Positions 18,813 through 27,891 of a stretch of 64,000 nt of DNA are shown in pieces. Each line of letters begins with the position of its first letter. Position 1 is the first letter of the stretch. Both the position numbers and the translations under genes were made by a program. The notes beneath the pieces are model-generated. The model saw only the letters and a list, made by a program, of their open reading frames with translations, made no database searches and was not told where the DNA came from. This stretch comes from Halolamina pelagica (GTDB lineage Archaea; Halobacteriota; Halobacteria; Halobacteriales; Haloferacaceae). Location: the NCBI RefSeq assembly GCF_001307315.1, contig NZ_LGUC01000001.1, positions 2,294,001-2,358,000 on the forward strand, in the 5' to 3' direction.

Positions 18813-20405
18813 TCAGTCGTCGGCCGGCTCCGACCCCTCCGGTGGGGCGTCGGCGACGACCGGCTCCAGCCCCTTCCGGCTGGCGTCGAACTCGGAGAGG
18901 GCGTACACGAGCCCGACGATAAGTACGACACCGACCGGCAGCAACAACAGCGGCGAGATCCGGGTGACGCCCCACACGAGGAGCAACGCGACGGCGACAG
19001 TCGCGACCGTGACTGCGTAGTACAGCTGGGTGCGGACGTGGTCGATGAGGTCGGCGCCGGTGAACGTCGCGGAGAGCACCGTCGTGTCGGAGATGGGGGA
19101 GCTGTGGTCGCCGAAGATGGCGCCGGAGAAGATGACGCCGACCGCGGCCGCGATGATCGTGTGGTCGCCGGTGAGGTTCCACGCGACCGGGATGACGATC
19201 GGCGTCAGGATCCCCATCGTCCCCCAGGACGTGCCCGTCGAGAACGCGATGAACGCCGCAAGCACCAGGACGAGCGCCGGCAGCACCGCGACCGGGAACG
19301 AGTCGCCGACGACCCCGGCGACGTACTCGCCGGTCCCGAGCGCGCTCACGACCTCGCCGATACCCCACGCGAGCACGAGGATCGAGACCGCAGTCAGCAT
19401 GAGGCCGAAGCCGTCGATCGTCGTGTCGGTCGCCTCGCCGAGCGTGAGAATCCCGTACAGTTTTCCGAGCACGAACCCGGTGGCGACCATCGCGAACGAC
19501 CCGTAGATGAGCGCCGACGCGAAGTCGGCGTTGGTCACCATGTCCATGAGGCTCGCGCCGGGCGAGTAGCCGGTCCACAGGGCGCTCGCGACGGTGACGG
19601 CGATGAGGACGGCGATGGGGACGAAGAAGTTCACGAGCCGCGCGTTCTCCGCGTTCGGTTCGCCGAGGTCGGACTCGACGTCCTGCATCGGGCGGGCGTC
19701 CTCGCGACTCACCTGTCCCGTGTGCCACGAGCGGTGTTCGGCGTCGAGCATCTCGCCGTAGTCACGGCCGGTGGCCACGATGATGGCGACCATCACGATC
19801 GCGAGGATCGAGTACATGTTGAACGGGATGGAGTTGAGAAACACCTCGAAGGCGGGCGGGTGGTCGGCGACGCCGGCCGCCTCGTACCCGTCGGAGATGA
19901 GCGAGAGCTGGAACGCCACCCAGGAGGAGATCCCCAGCGTCGCCACCGGCGCCGCCGTCGAGTCGACGATGTAGGAGAGCTTCTCCCGGGAGATCCGCAG
20001 GTGGTCGGAGACGTCCTTCATCGCGGAGCCGACGATCGCCGTGTTGGCGTAGTCGTCGAAAAAGAGGACGACCCCGAGCCCCCAGGCCACCGCCCCGGCT
20101 TTCCGTTGGGAGTCCAGTCGTTCGATCGCCCAGTCCCGGACGGCGTTCGAGCCGCCGAGGTTCCAGACCATCGCGACGCCGGAGCCCAAGAGGAGCGTGA
20201 ACACGAGGATGCGAACGTGGAACTCCCCGGCGACAGCCACAACGATCCACTCGAACGTCTGGACGACGCCGAGGCCGCCAGTGAAGATCACCGCCCCCGC
20301 CCAGATGCCGATAAACAGCGACAACACCGCCTTCCGGGTCGTGATCGCGAGTACGATCGCGAGCAACGGCGGAACGATAGACAAGACACCGAACTCTGTA
20401 GACAT
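18813..20405 (-). CDS. nhaC: NhaC family Na+/H+ antiporter
   Basis: Membrane carrier of 530 residues with about 12 hydrophobic helices. Recognisable family stretches include VLFFDDYANTAIVGSAMKDV with paired acidic residues, IVDSTAAPVATLGISSWVAF and AFSTGTSWGTMGILTPIVIP followed by SGAIFGDHSSPISDTTVLS. Intact, with a hydrophilic acidic tail. It most likely exchanges Na+ for H+ (or a malate/lactate-type substrate, as in some NhaC relatives) and contributes to salt and pH balance. Start ATG 20405 lies about 28 bp after a TATA box, so the transcript is probably leaderless. Confidence 0.92.
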   Translation of the reverse strand: MSTEFGVLSIVPPLLAIVLAITTRKAVLSLFIGIWAGAVIFTGGLGVVQTFEWIVVAVAGEFHVRILVFTLLLGSGVAMVWNLGGSNAVRDWAIERLDSQRKAGAVAWGLGVVLFFDDYANTAIVGSAMKDVSDHLRISREKLSYIVDSTAAPVATLGISSWVAFQLSLISDGYEAAGVADHPPAFEVFLNSIPFNMYSILAIVMVAIIVATGRDYGEMLDAEHRSWHTGQVSREDARPMQDVESDLGEPNAENARLVNFFVPIAVLIAVTVASALWTGYSPGASLMDMVTNADFASALIYGSFAMVATGFVLGKLYGILTLGEATDTTIDGFGLMLTAVSILVLAWGIGEVVSALGTGEYVAGVVGDSFPVAVLPALVLVLAAFIAFSTGTSWGTMGILTPIVIPVAWNLTGDHTIIAAAVGVIFSGAIFGDHSSPISDTTVLSATFTGADLIDHVRTQLYYAVTVATVAVALLLVWGVTRISPLLLLPVGVVLIVGLVYALSEFDASRKGLEPVVADAPPEGSEPADD

Positions 20406-20429
20406 ATACGGATAGATTCGCCTGGAAAC

Positions 20430-20440
20430 TACATAAAACC
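20430..20440 (-). promoter_or_regulatory. TATA box of the nhaC gene
   Basis: The minus strand reads GTTTTATG, centred about 28-30 bp before the nhaC ATG. This is the standard haloarchaeal TATA spacing for a leaderless transcript. Confidence 0.55.
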
Positions 20441-20622
20441 AGTCAGATGTTTACGCCAGTAACCGGATGCTACCCTCGGGGAGCCCGCCGATCCCCGCTA
20501 ATCCGGGGTAACCCGACATGAATCTCCCTCGGCCCGTACGGAGAGGTTCGAGACCCGCCTCGCGACGGCGATCCCCGTGAGAAACAGAACCCACTTATGA
20601 GGGTGTCACGGAGTGACGTGCG

Positions 20623-21657
20623 ATGACTGTCCGTGTCGGCCTGCTCGGCGCCACCGGCGCCGTGGGGCAACGATTCGTCCAACTGCTCGACGACCACCCG
20701 ACGTTCGAAATCGCGGCGGTGACCGCCAGCCCCGAAAGCGCCGGGGAGTCCTACCGCGACGCCGCCAAGTGGCGCGTCGACACCCCGATCCCGGAGCGGA
20801 TCGCGGAGCTGACCGTCCGCGAGACCAGCCCCGACGCACTCCCCGACGACCTCGACCTGCTCTTCTCGTCGCTACCTTCGAGCGTCGGCGCCGAGATCGA
20901 GCCCGAACTCTGTCGGGCGGGCTACGTCGTCTCCTCGAACTCCTCGAACGAACGCATGGCCGAGGACGTGCCGCTCACGATCCCGGAGGTCAACCCCGAC
21001 CACCTCGACCTGATCGACACCCAGCGCGAGCAGCGCGGCTGGGACGGCGCGCTCGTCAAGAACCCCAACTGCTCGACGATCACGATGACGCCCACCCTCG
21101 CCGCGCTCGACGAGTTCGGTCTCGAACGCGCCCACGTCTCGACGCTGCAGGCGGTTTCGGGTGCGGGCTACTCCGGCGTCACGTCGATGGAGATCATCGA
21201 CAACGTCCTGCCCCACATCGGCGGCGAAGAGGAGAAGATGGAGACCGAGTCCCGGAAGCTGCTCGGCGACGTGGAAGACGGCGAGCTCTCGCTGCACGAC
21301 GTGGACGTGTCGGCGTCCTGTAACCGCGTGCCCTCGCTGGACGGCCACCTGGAGAACGTGTTCGCCGAACTCGACGACGACCCGAGCGCCGATGCGGTGC
21401 ACGAGGCCCTCGCCAACTTCGAGGCGGTGGACCTTCCGTCGGCGCCGGCACAGCCGATCCACGTGTTCGACGACCCCGAGCGCCCGCAGCCACGGCTGGA
21501 CCGGATGCGGGGCAAGGGGATGCAGATCTCCGCGGGTGGGCTGCAGGCGACCGACGAGGGCGTCCAGTACAACTGCCTCGCGCACAACACCATCCGCGGC
21601 GCCGCCGGCGCGTCGGTGCTCAACGGCGAACTGCTGGTCGAAGAAGGCTGGGTGTAG
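20623..21657 (+). CDS. asd: aspartate-semialdehyde dehydrogenase
   Basis: NADP-dependent enzyme reducing aspartyl phosphate to aspartate semialdehyde, the branch point to lysine, threonine and methionine. It has the Rossmann motif LLGATGAVGQRF, nucleophile Cys150 in KNPNCSTI, and the fungal/archaeal-type QAVSGAGYSG. The 344-residue length is typical of the archaeal form. The frame is intact. It is monocistronic, converging on the D-2-hydroxyacid dehydrogenase with a 6-bp gap. Confidence 0.95.
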   Translation: MTVRVGLLGATGAVGQRFVQLLDDHPTFEIAAVTASPESAGESYRDAAKWRVDTPIPERIAELTVRETSPDALPDDLDLLFSSLPSSVGAEIEPELCRAGYVVSSNSSNERMAEDVPLTIPEVNPDHLDLIDTQREQRGWDGALVKNPNCSTITMTPTLAALDEFGLERAHVSTLQAVSGAGYSGVTSMEIIDNVLPHIGGEEEKMETESRKLLGDVEDGELSLHDVDVSASCNRVPSLDGHLENVFAELDDDPSADAVHEALANFEAVDLPSAPAQPIHVFDDPERPQPRLDRMRGKGMQISAGGLQATDEGVQYNCLAHNTIRGAAGASVLNGELLVEEGWV

Positions 21658-21663
21658 ACCGGT

Positions 21664-22611
21664 TCAGACGACGCGGTTCTCGATCTCCTCGCCCGTCCCT
21701 AGCGCTTCGTAGTTCGCCGCCACGATGTCGCTCAGTCGCTCGAAGTACACCGGCGAGTGGCCGGCGTTGTGCGGCGTGATCCGGACGTTGTCGAACCCCC
21801 AGAGCGGGTGGTCCGCCGGCAGCGGCTCGGGGTCGGTCACGTCGAGGAACGCGGCGCCGATGTCGTTGCTCCGCAGCGCGTTGACCAGCGCGTCGGTGTC
21901 GACGACGCCGCCGCGGGCGATGTTGACGAGGTGGGCGTGCGGTGGCAGGGTCTTGAACGCCTCGTCGTCGAGCAGGCTCCGGGTCGCGTCCGTGAGCGGG
22001 CAGGCGAGCACGACCGCGTCCGTGCGCCGGAGCGCGTCGTGGATCTCGTCGAAGCCGAGCACCTCGTCCGTCGGGCCGCCCTTCTCGGGGCTGTAGCGGA
22101 CGCCGATGGTGTCGACGCCGAACGGTTCGAGTCGGTCGACGACGGCCTGGCCGATCGCGCCGAGGCCGACGATCGTCACCGTCGACCCGTACAGTTCTCG
22201 GGTGCCGTAGGACTGCCAGACGCGCTCCTCCTGCTGGCGGGCGGCGCGGGGGAAGTCCCGCGCCAGCGAGATCAGCGCGCCGATGACGTACTCGGAGATG
22301 TTCGGCCCGTGGACGCCGGAGGCGTTGGTGACGGCGACGCCCGCCTCCTCGAGCGCGTTCATCGGGAGGTGGCCCGTGCCGGCGAACGAACAGGCGAACA
22401 GCTCGAGGTTCTCGGCGCGGTCGAGGAGATCGGAGTCGATGTTGAAGCCGGCGACGATGCGGGCGTGCGGGATCAGCTCCCGCTCTTCGGCGGGCGTCTC
22501 CGCGACGGCGATCTCGGCGTCGGGGAGCCGCTCGCGCATCGCGTCGGCGTAGTTGTCGACCGAGAGCCCGTGGATCTTCTGGCGCAGCAAGAGGATATCC
22601 GGTTCGCTCAT
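21664..22611 (-). CDS. D-2-hydroxyacid dehydrogenase
   Basis: NAD(P)-dependent dehydrogenase of 315 residues. Cofactor motif VGLGAIGQAV (about residue 147), catalytic arginine in NIARGGVVDT, glutamate in DVTDPEPLPADHPLW and histidine in ITPHNAGHS, all in the normal order for the family. The missing residues are few and the frame is intact. I placed the start at the ATG at 22611 (MSEPDILLLRQ), the only one giving a normal N-terminus. Haloferax has a D-2-hydroxyacid dehydrogenase of this kind acting on 2-ketoacids; the substrate here is not determined. Confidence 0.9.
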   Translation of the reverse strand: MSEPDILLLRQKIHGLSVDNYADAMRERLPDAEIAVAETPAEERELIPHARIVAGFNIDSDLLDRAENLELFACSFAGTGHLPMNALEEAGVAVTNASGVHGPNISEYVIGALISLARDFPRAARQQEERVWQSYGTRELYGSTVTIVGLGAIGQAVVDRLEPFGVDTIGVRYSPEKGGPTDEVLGFDEIHDALRRTDAVVLACPLTDATRSLLDDEAFKTLPPHAHLVNIARGGVVDTDALVNALRSNDIGAAFLDVTDPEPLPADHPLWGFDNVRITPHNAGHSPVYFERLSDIVAANYEALGTGEEIENRVV

Positions 22612-22713
22612 GCAGGCGAGTCCGGGCCGGGTCGAAAAGAGTGTACCTCTCTCGCCTCGCGCGAAGCCCGCCGGGATCAGTCGGACTTTACGCCCGCTCG
22701 CCCAACCACGGCT

Positions 22714-24015
22714 GTGCTCGCTGCGGACACGCGCCAGCGCCTGCTCGTCGCCGTCGCCGCCGCCACGCGGTTCGGCGCCGGCATCCTCCTGGGGACGGGG
22801 CTGGCGTTCTACCTCGGCCGGAACGACGCCTCCGCGCTGGTGGTGGGGCTGGTCACCACCGCGTACTTCCTCGGGATGACCGTGTTCTCGCCGTTCTGGG
22901 GCGCCGTCGCCGACGTGACGGGGCGCCGACGCACCGTGCTCGTCGCGACCGGGCTGGGCGCGACGCTGGCGCTCGCCCCGCTGTTCGTGTTCTCGGGCGT
23001 CTGGGTGCCGATCCTCAGCCGCGGGCTGTACGCGGTGTTCGCGGTCGGCTTCGCGCCGGTGATGCTCGCGGTCGTCTCGGCCCGGGGTGGCGACGAGGGC
23101 CGCGGGCGCTCGCTGGGCTTTTTCAACGCCGCGCGGGCCACCGGCTTCAGCGGCGGCCAGCTCGCGGTCGGGATGCTGCTCGGCGTGCTCGCGCCCGACG
23201 GGCTGTACTCGATCATCGTCGCCGGCAGCCTCGTGTCGACGCTCGTGGTCGTCTTCCTCGACGACAGCGTCGCGCCACAGCCCGACAGCCAGCCCACCGT
23301 CCGCGAGCTGCTCACGGAGGTCCGCCGGCGCCTGCTCCCGGCGGTCGACGACCGCGACCACCTCCGTCGGAACGGGCTCTGGATGCTGTACGTCGCGCTG
23401 GCGTTCCGCAACGCGACGGTGATGGGCCTGTTCGGGCTGATGCCGGTGTACCTCCCCGAGACCCTGGGCATCTCGGAGTTCACGATGGGCGCGTTGCTGG
23501 CTCTCAACCCCGCGGGCCAGGCCGTGTTCATGCTGCTGTTCGGCCGGGTCGCCGACGCGTGGGGCCGCAAGCCGCTGGTCGTCGTCGGCATCGCCGGCTC
23601 GGGGCTGTTCGCGCTGGTCGCCGCGGCGGCGACGCTGTTCACGGGGCCGCTGCGGCTGGCCGTCGCGGCGCTCTCGTTCGTGATCATCGCCGCGGCGTAC
23701 TCGGCGATGACGACGGGCGCGCTGGCGTTCATCGGCGACGTGGCGCCCGACGAGCGGGAGTCCGAGCTGATGGGGCTGCGGTCGACGGCGAAGGGGATCG
23801 GCGGCGTCGTCGGCCCCGTCGTCGTCGGCGGCCTCGTGGCGGTCGTCGGCTACCCGACGGCGTTCGCCGTGGGCTCGTCGATGGCGTTCGTCGCGGCCGG
23901 CCTCGCGGGCTGGAAACTGGTCGAGAGTCGCGAGGGCGTCGTGTTCCCGGGGCGTGGGGCCGTTCCGGGGACGATTGATCACTGGGGCACGCTGTCCGCC
24001 GCAGTGGACGACTGA
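22714..24015 (+). CDS. major facilitator superfamily transporter
   Basis: A 433-residue carrier with 12 predicted helices. The loop 2-3 motif is WGAVADVTGRRRTVL and its repeat in the second half is LFGRVADAWGRKPLVVVG, both standard for drug/proton antiporter-like MFS proteins. GTG 22714 is the likely start, giving MLAADTRQRLLVAVAAATRF before the first helix. Divergent from the D-2-hydroxyacid dehydrogenase across about 100 bp. The cargo is unknown. Confidence 0.87.
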   Translation: MLAADTRQRLLVAVAAATRFGAGILLGTGLAFYLGRNDASALVVGLVTTAYFLGMTVFSPFWGAVADVTGRRRTVLVATGLGATLALAPLFVFSGVWVPILSRGLYAVFAVGFAPVMLAVVSARGGDEGRGRSLGFFNAARATGFSGGQLAVGMLLGVLAPDGLYSIIVAGSLVSTLVVVFLDDSVAPQPDSQPTVRELLTEVRRRLLPAVDDRDHLRRNGLWMLYVALAFRNATVMGLFGLMPVYLPETLGISEFTMGALLALNPAGQAVFMLLFGRVADAWGRKPLVVVGIAGSGLFALVAAAATLFTGPLRLAVAALSFVIIAAAYSAMTTGALAFIGDVAPDERESELMGLRSTAKGIGGVVGPVVVGGLVAVVGYPTAFAVGSSMAFVAAGLAGWKLVESREGVVFPGRGAVPGTIDHWGTLSAAVDD

Positions 24016-24115
24016 TCACTGCGCCACGCTGTCGGCCGCAGTCCGCCCCGATTGCCGCTACCCGCCGCCGGTTGGCCAGGACAACACTCAACCGTTCTCA
24101 CGACGACGGACGGAT

Positions 24116-24463
24116 ATGAGTCTCGAAGCGACCGCACGACGCTACTACGACCTGGTCGACGCGGGCGACTACGGCGACCTCGTCGCGCTGTTCACCGAGG
24201 ACGTGGTGTACGAGCGCCCCGGGCAGGCGTCCATCGAGGGGCGGGACGCGCTCCGGACGTTCTACGAGGAGCAGCGCCCGCTCTCGGAGGGAACTCACGA
24301 ACTCCACGCGGTCGTGCCGGACGGCACCACCGTCGCGGTCCGCGGCACGTTCCGCGGCGAGCAGGACGGCGACGCCGTCGAAATCGGCTTCGCGGACTTC
24401 CACGAGTTCGCGGACGACCGGATCGCGCGGCGCTACACCTACACCGACCGAGACACCGTCTGA
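24116..24463 (+). CDS. SnoaL/NTF2-like small protein
   Basis: A 115-residue cone-fold protein of the SnoaL/ketosteroid-isomerase-like group: helical start ARRYYDLVDAGDYGDLVALF, then TEDVVYERPGQ and beta strands ending FADFHEFADDRIARRYTYTD. Such proteins are enzymes or binding proteins, often of unknown substrate. It sits 50 bp before the aldo/keto reductase on the same strand, so the two may be co-transcribed. Confidence 0.82.
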   Translation: MSLEATARRYYDLVDAGDYGDLVALFTEDVVYERPGQASIEGRDALRTFYEEQRPLSEGTHELHAVVPDGTTVAVRGTFRGEQDGDAVEIGFADFHEFADDRIARRYTYTDRDTV

Positions 24464-24512
24464 TCGGGTCGCCGACGCCCACCATTATCCCCTGCCGACC
24501 GAAGGCGAGGGT

Positions 24513-25541
24513 ATGACCGAGATGCAGTACACGCGACTCGGCTCGACCGGCCTGGAAGTCTCCCGGCTCTGTCTGGGCTGTATGAACTTCGGCTCCGGCT
24601 CGGAGTGGATGATGAACGACCGCGACGCCAGTCTCGACCTGCTCCACGAGGCGATGGACGCCGGCATCAACTTCCTCGACATCACCAGAACCCGGAGGGT
24701 TCTGGTTGGCAGCCAGACGTAGTCTGGCGACACCGCGAACGTCTACTCGACGGGCGAGAGCGAGGAGATCGTCGGTGACGCCATCGGGTCGCGGAACCGC
24801 GACGAACTGGTCGTCGCGACGAAAGTCCGCGGCGAGATGCACGACGGCCCGAACGGCGCCGGCCTCTCGCGCAAGCATATCCTCGATCAGGTCGAGGCCA
24901 GTCTCGACCGACTCGGCACCGACTACATCGACCTCTACCAGATCCACCGCTGGGACGACGACACGCCGATCGAGGAGACCCTGGCCGCGCTGGACCACCT
25001 CGTCGAGACCGGCCGCGTCCGGTACATCGGCGCCTCGACCATGTCGGCCTACCAGTTCACGAAGGCGCTGTACACCAGCGACATCGAGGACTACAGCCGC
25101 TTCACCTGCATGCAGCCGGAGTACTCCGCGGTCGCGCGCCACGAGGAGGCGAACCTCCTGCCCGTCTGCGAGGGCGAGGACGTGGGCGTCATCCCCTGGT
25201 CGCCGCTCTCGGGCGGGTTCCTCACCGGGAAGTACGAGCGCGACGCCGACGCGCCGGCTGGCTCCCGCGGCGAGGTCAGTGAACACGTCGAGCAGAAGTT
25301 CACCGACGCGAACTGGGCGGTGCTGGACGAGATCCGCGCGATCGCCGACGACCACGACGCCACCGCCGCGCAGGTGAGCCTCGCGTGGCTGCTGGCGCAG
25401 GACGTGGTGACCGCGCCGATCATCGGTCCGAAGAGCAGCGAGCAGTTACAGGAGAATCTCGGCGCGCTCGACGTGGACCTGACCAGCGAAGAGGTCGAGC
25501 GCATCGCCGCGCCGAAGACGCCGCAGTACCCCGCGGAGTAG
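24513..25541 (+). pseudogene. aldo/keto reductase interrupted by a 51-bp insertion
   Basis: NADP-dependent aldo/keto reductase. N-terminal LGSTGLEVSRLCLGCMNFG and the C-terminal part (ESEEIVGDAIGSRNRDELVV, IDLYQIHRWDDDTPIEETL, PIIGPKSSEQL) are normal and in the same frame. Between GINFLD and TANVYSTGESEE, where the family is continuous and holds the catalytic Asp/Tyr, 51 extra bases are present (24681-24731). They keep the frame but include TAG at 24721, so the written protein ends after 69 residues. Unlike the other broken genes here, this is a real insertion. Without it the protein would be about 325 residues. The remainder from ATG 24837 could give a truncated, inactive product. Confidence 0.85.
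24681..24731 (+). mobile_element. 51-bp double-hairpin insert, possible MITE or IS200/IS605-end remnant
   Basis: The insert holds two perfect hairpins: ACCAGAACCC (24684-24693), loop GGA, GGGTTCTGGT (24697-24706); and GCCAGAC (24712-24718), loop GTA, GTCTGGC (24722-24728). GACA occurs at both edges (24678-24681 and 24729-24732), which may be a 4-bp target duplication or chance. Subterminal hairpins recall the ends of IS200/IS605 elements and their non-autonomous derivatives (PATEs described in Haloquadratum), but no transposase is present. An RNA intron is an alternative; I see no clear bulge-helix-bulge at the junctions. Confidence 0.6.
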
Positions 25542-25550
25542 CAGGCGGCG

Positions 25551-26111
25551 TCAGACCACCGGCGGCGCGGTTCGGTCCTCGATCACCGGAATCGCGTCCG
25601 CCGGCACCTCCTCGAACCACTCCGCCGCCAACACGTTCTCGCCGTCGTCCAGTCGGTCCTGATCGACCCCGACCGCCCCGCCCGCCGCGTCGGCGGTGAA
25701 GAACACTTCCAGCAGATACCCCCGGCGCTGTGGGTCGTCCCGGCGGACGAACCGTTTGCGGACCGCGCGCCAGACGCCCGTGATCTCGCAGTCGATTCCC
25801 GTCTCCTCCCACACCTCGCGCTCGGCGGTTTCGGGGAACGTCTCGCCCGGTTCGTGGCCGCCGGCGGGGAGCGCCCACGTCTCGGGGTTGCGGCCGTCGC
25901 GGATCAGGAGCAGTCGGCCGTCGTCGTCGGTGACGCGTGCCCCCGCAGCACCGCGGATTCCCGCCTCGAACAGGTCGACGCCGTGCTCGAAGAACTCGGG
26001 GTCGTTACGGCGGGTGGCGTCGACGACCGGGAACTCGCCGAACCGTTCGCGGAGGCCGTGGATTCGGGCGTCCACGGCGCGGCGGGTGCGAAGCGACAGG
26101 GGATCGGCCAT
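25551..26111 (-). CDS. Nudix hydrolase
   Basis: A 186-residue Nudix-fold pyrophosphohydrolase. The Nudix box is complete: GGHEPGETFPETAEREVWEE followed by TG, with the metal-binding REVWEE core. It is preceded by WALPAGG and an N-terminal extension of about 60 residues with FFEHGVDLFEAGIRGAAGARV. It probably cleaves a nucleotide-linked diphosphate such as an oxidised nucleotide or NADH; the exact substrate cannot be read. It converges on the aldo/keto reductase and follows the eIF2B-like gene on the same strand with a 14-bp gap. Confidence 0.88.
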   Translation of the reverse strand: MADPLSLRTRRAVDARIHGLRERFGEFPVVDATRRNDPEFFEHGVDLFEAGIRGAAGARVTDDDGRLLLIRDGRNPETWALPAGGHEPGETFPETAEREVWEETGIDCEITGVWRAVRKRFVRRDDPQRRGYLLEVFFTADAAGGAVGVDQDRLDDGENVLAAEWFEEVPADAIPVIEDRTAPPVV

Positions 26112-26125
26112 CGTCTCGCAGTCGG

Positions 26126-26971
26126 TCAGAGCTCCTGGACGCCCTCGTCGGTGATGAGCGTGTCCACCAGCGCCGTCGGCGTCGCGTCGTAAGCGGGGTT
26201 CTCGATCTCGACGCCCTCCACGGGTTCGCGCATCACTTCGCTGCTCGCGCGGAACTCGTTCTCGAAGCGGAAGTCGTCGATCACCTTCGTCGAGGAGCCG
26301 ACGACCGTGACGGGGACGTCCTCGCGGTCGGCGACGGCGGCGATCGGGTAGGTGCCGATGCGGTTGTAGAGCGTGTCCTCGACGATACAGTCCATGCCGA
26401 CGATGACGCGGTCGACCTCGTCCATCACGTAGCCGGCGGCGCTGTCGACGAGCAGGTGGGGCTCGACGCGGTCCATCCCCGCCAGCGTGCGGGCAGTTTT
26501 ACGGCCGAGGTAGCGCGGCCGGGCCTCGGTGACGTAGGCAGTCAGGTGACAGCCCTCGACGCAGGCGGTCTCGATCGCTTCGAGGACGGTCGAGGAGTAG
26601 TCGTGAGTCAGGATGGTCTCGCTGTCGTCGATCGTGTCGGCGGCGTGGGCGGCCGCGCGGCGTTTCCCCGCCTCGACGCGCTCGACGGCGTCCTCGATCG
26701 CGTCTTCGAGCAGTTCCTTCGCCTCCTCTGGCGTGTCGGCTTCGCCCAGCACCGCGTCGGTGATGCTCCGCATCGCGGTGTGGAGCGAGGCGTGGGAGGG
26801 GTTCGCCCGCCGGAGCGCGCCGGCGTTGTGCTCCAGATCGCGGTCGAACGCGTCGGCGGCGACGTACTCACGATCGAGCAGCTCCCGCAGCGCCGTCGCC
26901 GCCTTCACCGCGACCGCTGAGGAGGAGTGGCTCCGCATCTCCCGGATCTCGGCGACCGTCTCGTCGATCAT
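26126..26971 (-). CDS. eIF2B alpha/beta/delta-like protein (ribose-1,5-bisphosphate isomerase family)
   Basis: A 281-residue member of the IF-2B family, which includes the eIF2B regulatory subunits, methylthioribose-1-phosphate isomerase and archaeal ribose-1,5-bisphosphate isomerase. An N-terminal helical half (IDETVAEIREMRSHSSSAVA) is followed by a Rossmann-like half with TEARPRYLGRKTARTL, VIVGMDCIVEDTLYNRIGTY and ENPAYDATPTALVDTLITD. Haloarchaea use the ribose-bisphosphate isomerase in AMP/nucleoside breakdown, but the catalytic loop is not clear enough here to choose between the roles. Same strand as the Nudix gene. Confidence 0.85.
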   Translation of the reverse strand: MIDETVAEIREMRSHSSSAVAVKAATALRELLDREYVAADAFDRDLEHNAGALRRANPSHASLHTAMRSITDAVLGEADTPEEAKELLEDAIEDAVERVEAGKRRAAAHAADTIDDSETILTHDYSSTVLEAIETACVEGCHLTAYVTEARPRYLGRKTARTLAGMDRVEPHLLVDSAAGYVMDEVDRVIVGMDCIVEDTLYNRIGTYPIAAVADREDVPVTVVGSSTKVIDDFRFENEFRASSEVMREPVEGVEIENPAYDATPTALVDTLITDEGVQEL

Positions 26972-27086
26972 GGTCGCGGCGTGGGGCGCTCGCCCGATAG
27001 GTGTTGCTACTGCGAGCGCCGGGCGACGGCGCCCGCCAGGGGCCGGCGCCGAAAGGCACGTGCGTCTCGCCCGCCTACGTCGGCGT

Positions 27087-27484
27087 ATGGCCTACCCCGT
27101 CACCTACTACTGCCCGCGCTGTGGCGCGGTCCACGAACTCCAGCGCGAGGGCTACCTCGCGGACAAAACCGTCACGCCCTACCCCTCGAGGGGTGGCGCT
27201 ACGTCGACCCGGACGAACCGTTCGAGGACGCGGCGGGCGTCGACGGCGTCCGGATCGTCTGCGGTGACGAGGAGCTGCTGCTCTCGGGCGACGACCTGCC
27301 CGAAGGCGCCGACGCGCCGGACGCGGGCTGTGGCGAGCCGTTCTACCTCTCGTTCGTCCGGTTCGAGGACGGCGTCGAGGTCGAGCCGGAGCCCGAGGGC
27401 GACCGCGTCACCATCGGCGTCGGCATGGGCGGCACTCGCGGACCCGACGGCCCAGGCGGTCCCGCCGGCCCCCACGGGGACTGA
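27087..27484 (+). CDS. zinc-finger-like small protein (frame broken near 27185)
   Basis: About 132 residues after correction. The N-terminus has a CPRC knuckle: TYYCPRCGAVHELQREGYLA. The written frame then turns Arg/Thr rich; adding one C in the CCCC run at 27181-27184 gives TVTPYPLEGWRYVDPDEPFE and an acidic remainder ending in a Gly/Pro-rich tail (DGPGGPAGPHGD). Only one CxxC is present in the N-terminal part; a later C in VRIVCGDEE and one in AGCGEPF could complete a site. I do not recognise the family. Divergent from the eIF2B-like gene and convergent with the next small gene. Confidence 0.75.
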
Positions 27485-27499
27485 GCGCCGACGCGGTGG

Positions 27500-27697
27500 T
27501 CACTCCTCACGGAACTGGTTGTACACCGTCGGGTGGCTGAGCACGTTCGCCGCCGTGAGCGCGAACGCCACCACGCCGCCGGCGACGACGATTTGCGTGT
27601 ACGGGTCCGGCGGCGTGAACAGCACCGCCAACGGGAACGCCACCGCGACGATCCCGAGGGCGATGCCGACGAACCGACCGCGCCGGGTGTCGAACAT
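27500..27697 (-). CDS. small two-helix membrane protein
   Basis: A 65-residue protein: basic N-terminus MFDTRRGRF, helix VGIALGIVAVAFPLAVLF, a short loop PPDPYTQ, a second helix IVVAGGVVAFALTAANVL and a polar tail. Composition and codon use match the neighbouring genes and it has an ATG start, so it is probably a real gene. Similar small double-helix proteins are common in haloarchaea; no function is known to me. Confidence 0.68.
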   Translation of the reverse strand: MFDTRRGRFVGIALGIVAVAFPLAVLFTPPDPYTQIVVAGGVVAFALTAANVLSHPTVYNQFREE

Positions 27698-27891
27698 ACG
27701 CGGCGTAGCGCCCGGACAGGGCTAAACATCCCTGGTACTTCGTGTGCTGCGTGGACAGCTACCACATTGACATCGAAAGAAGGGTCTTGGGCCGGGGTTG
27801 ATAGTTAAACAACGGCGTTTTCACCGTCGGTGGCCTAAATCGCGTACACCGAGCCGCCGTGAGTCGGTCGCCGGCGGCATCCAACTTCCAC

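Noticed and set aside
21664-23982. A 772-residue minus-strand frame over the MFS gene
   Set aside because: The N-terminal part is His/Arg-rich and antisense to clear MFS helices; the real dehydrogenase starts at 22611.
24681-24731. Archaeal protein-coding intron
   Set aside because: No convincing bulge-helix-bulge could be drawn at the two junctions; the double-hairpin layout fits a small mobile palindrome better. Not fully excluded.
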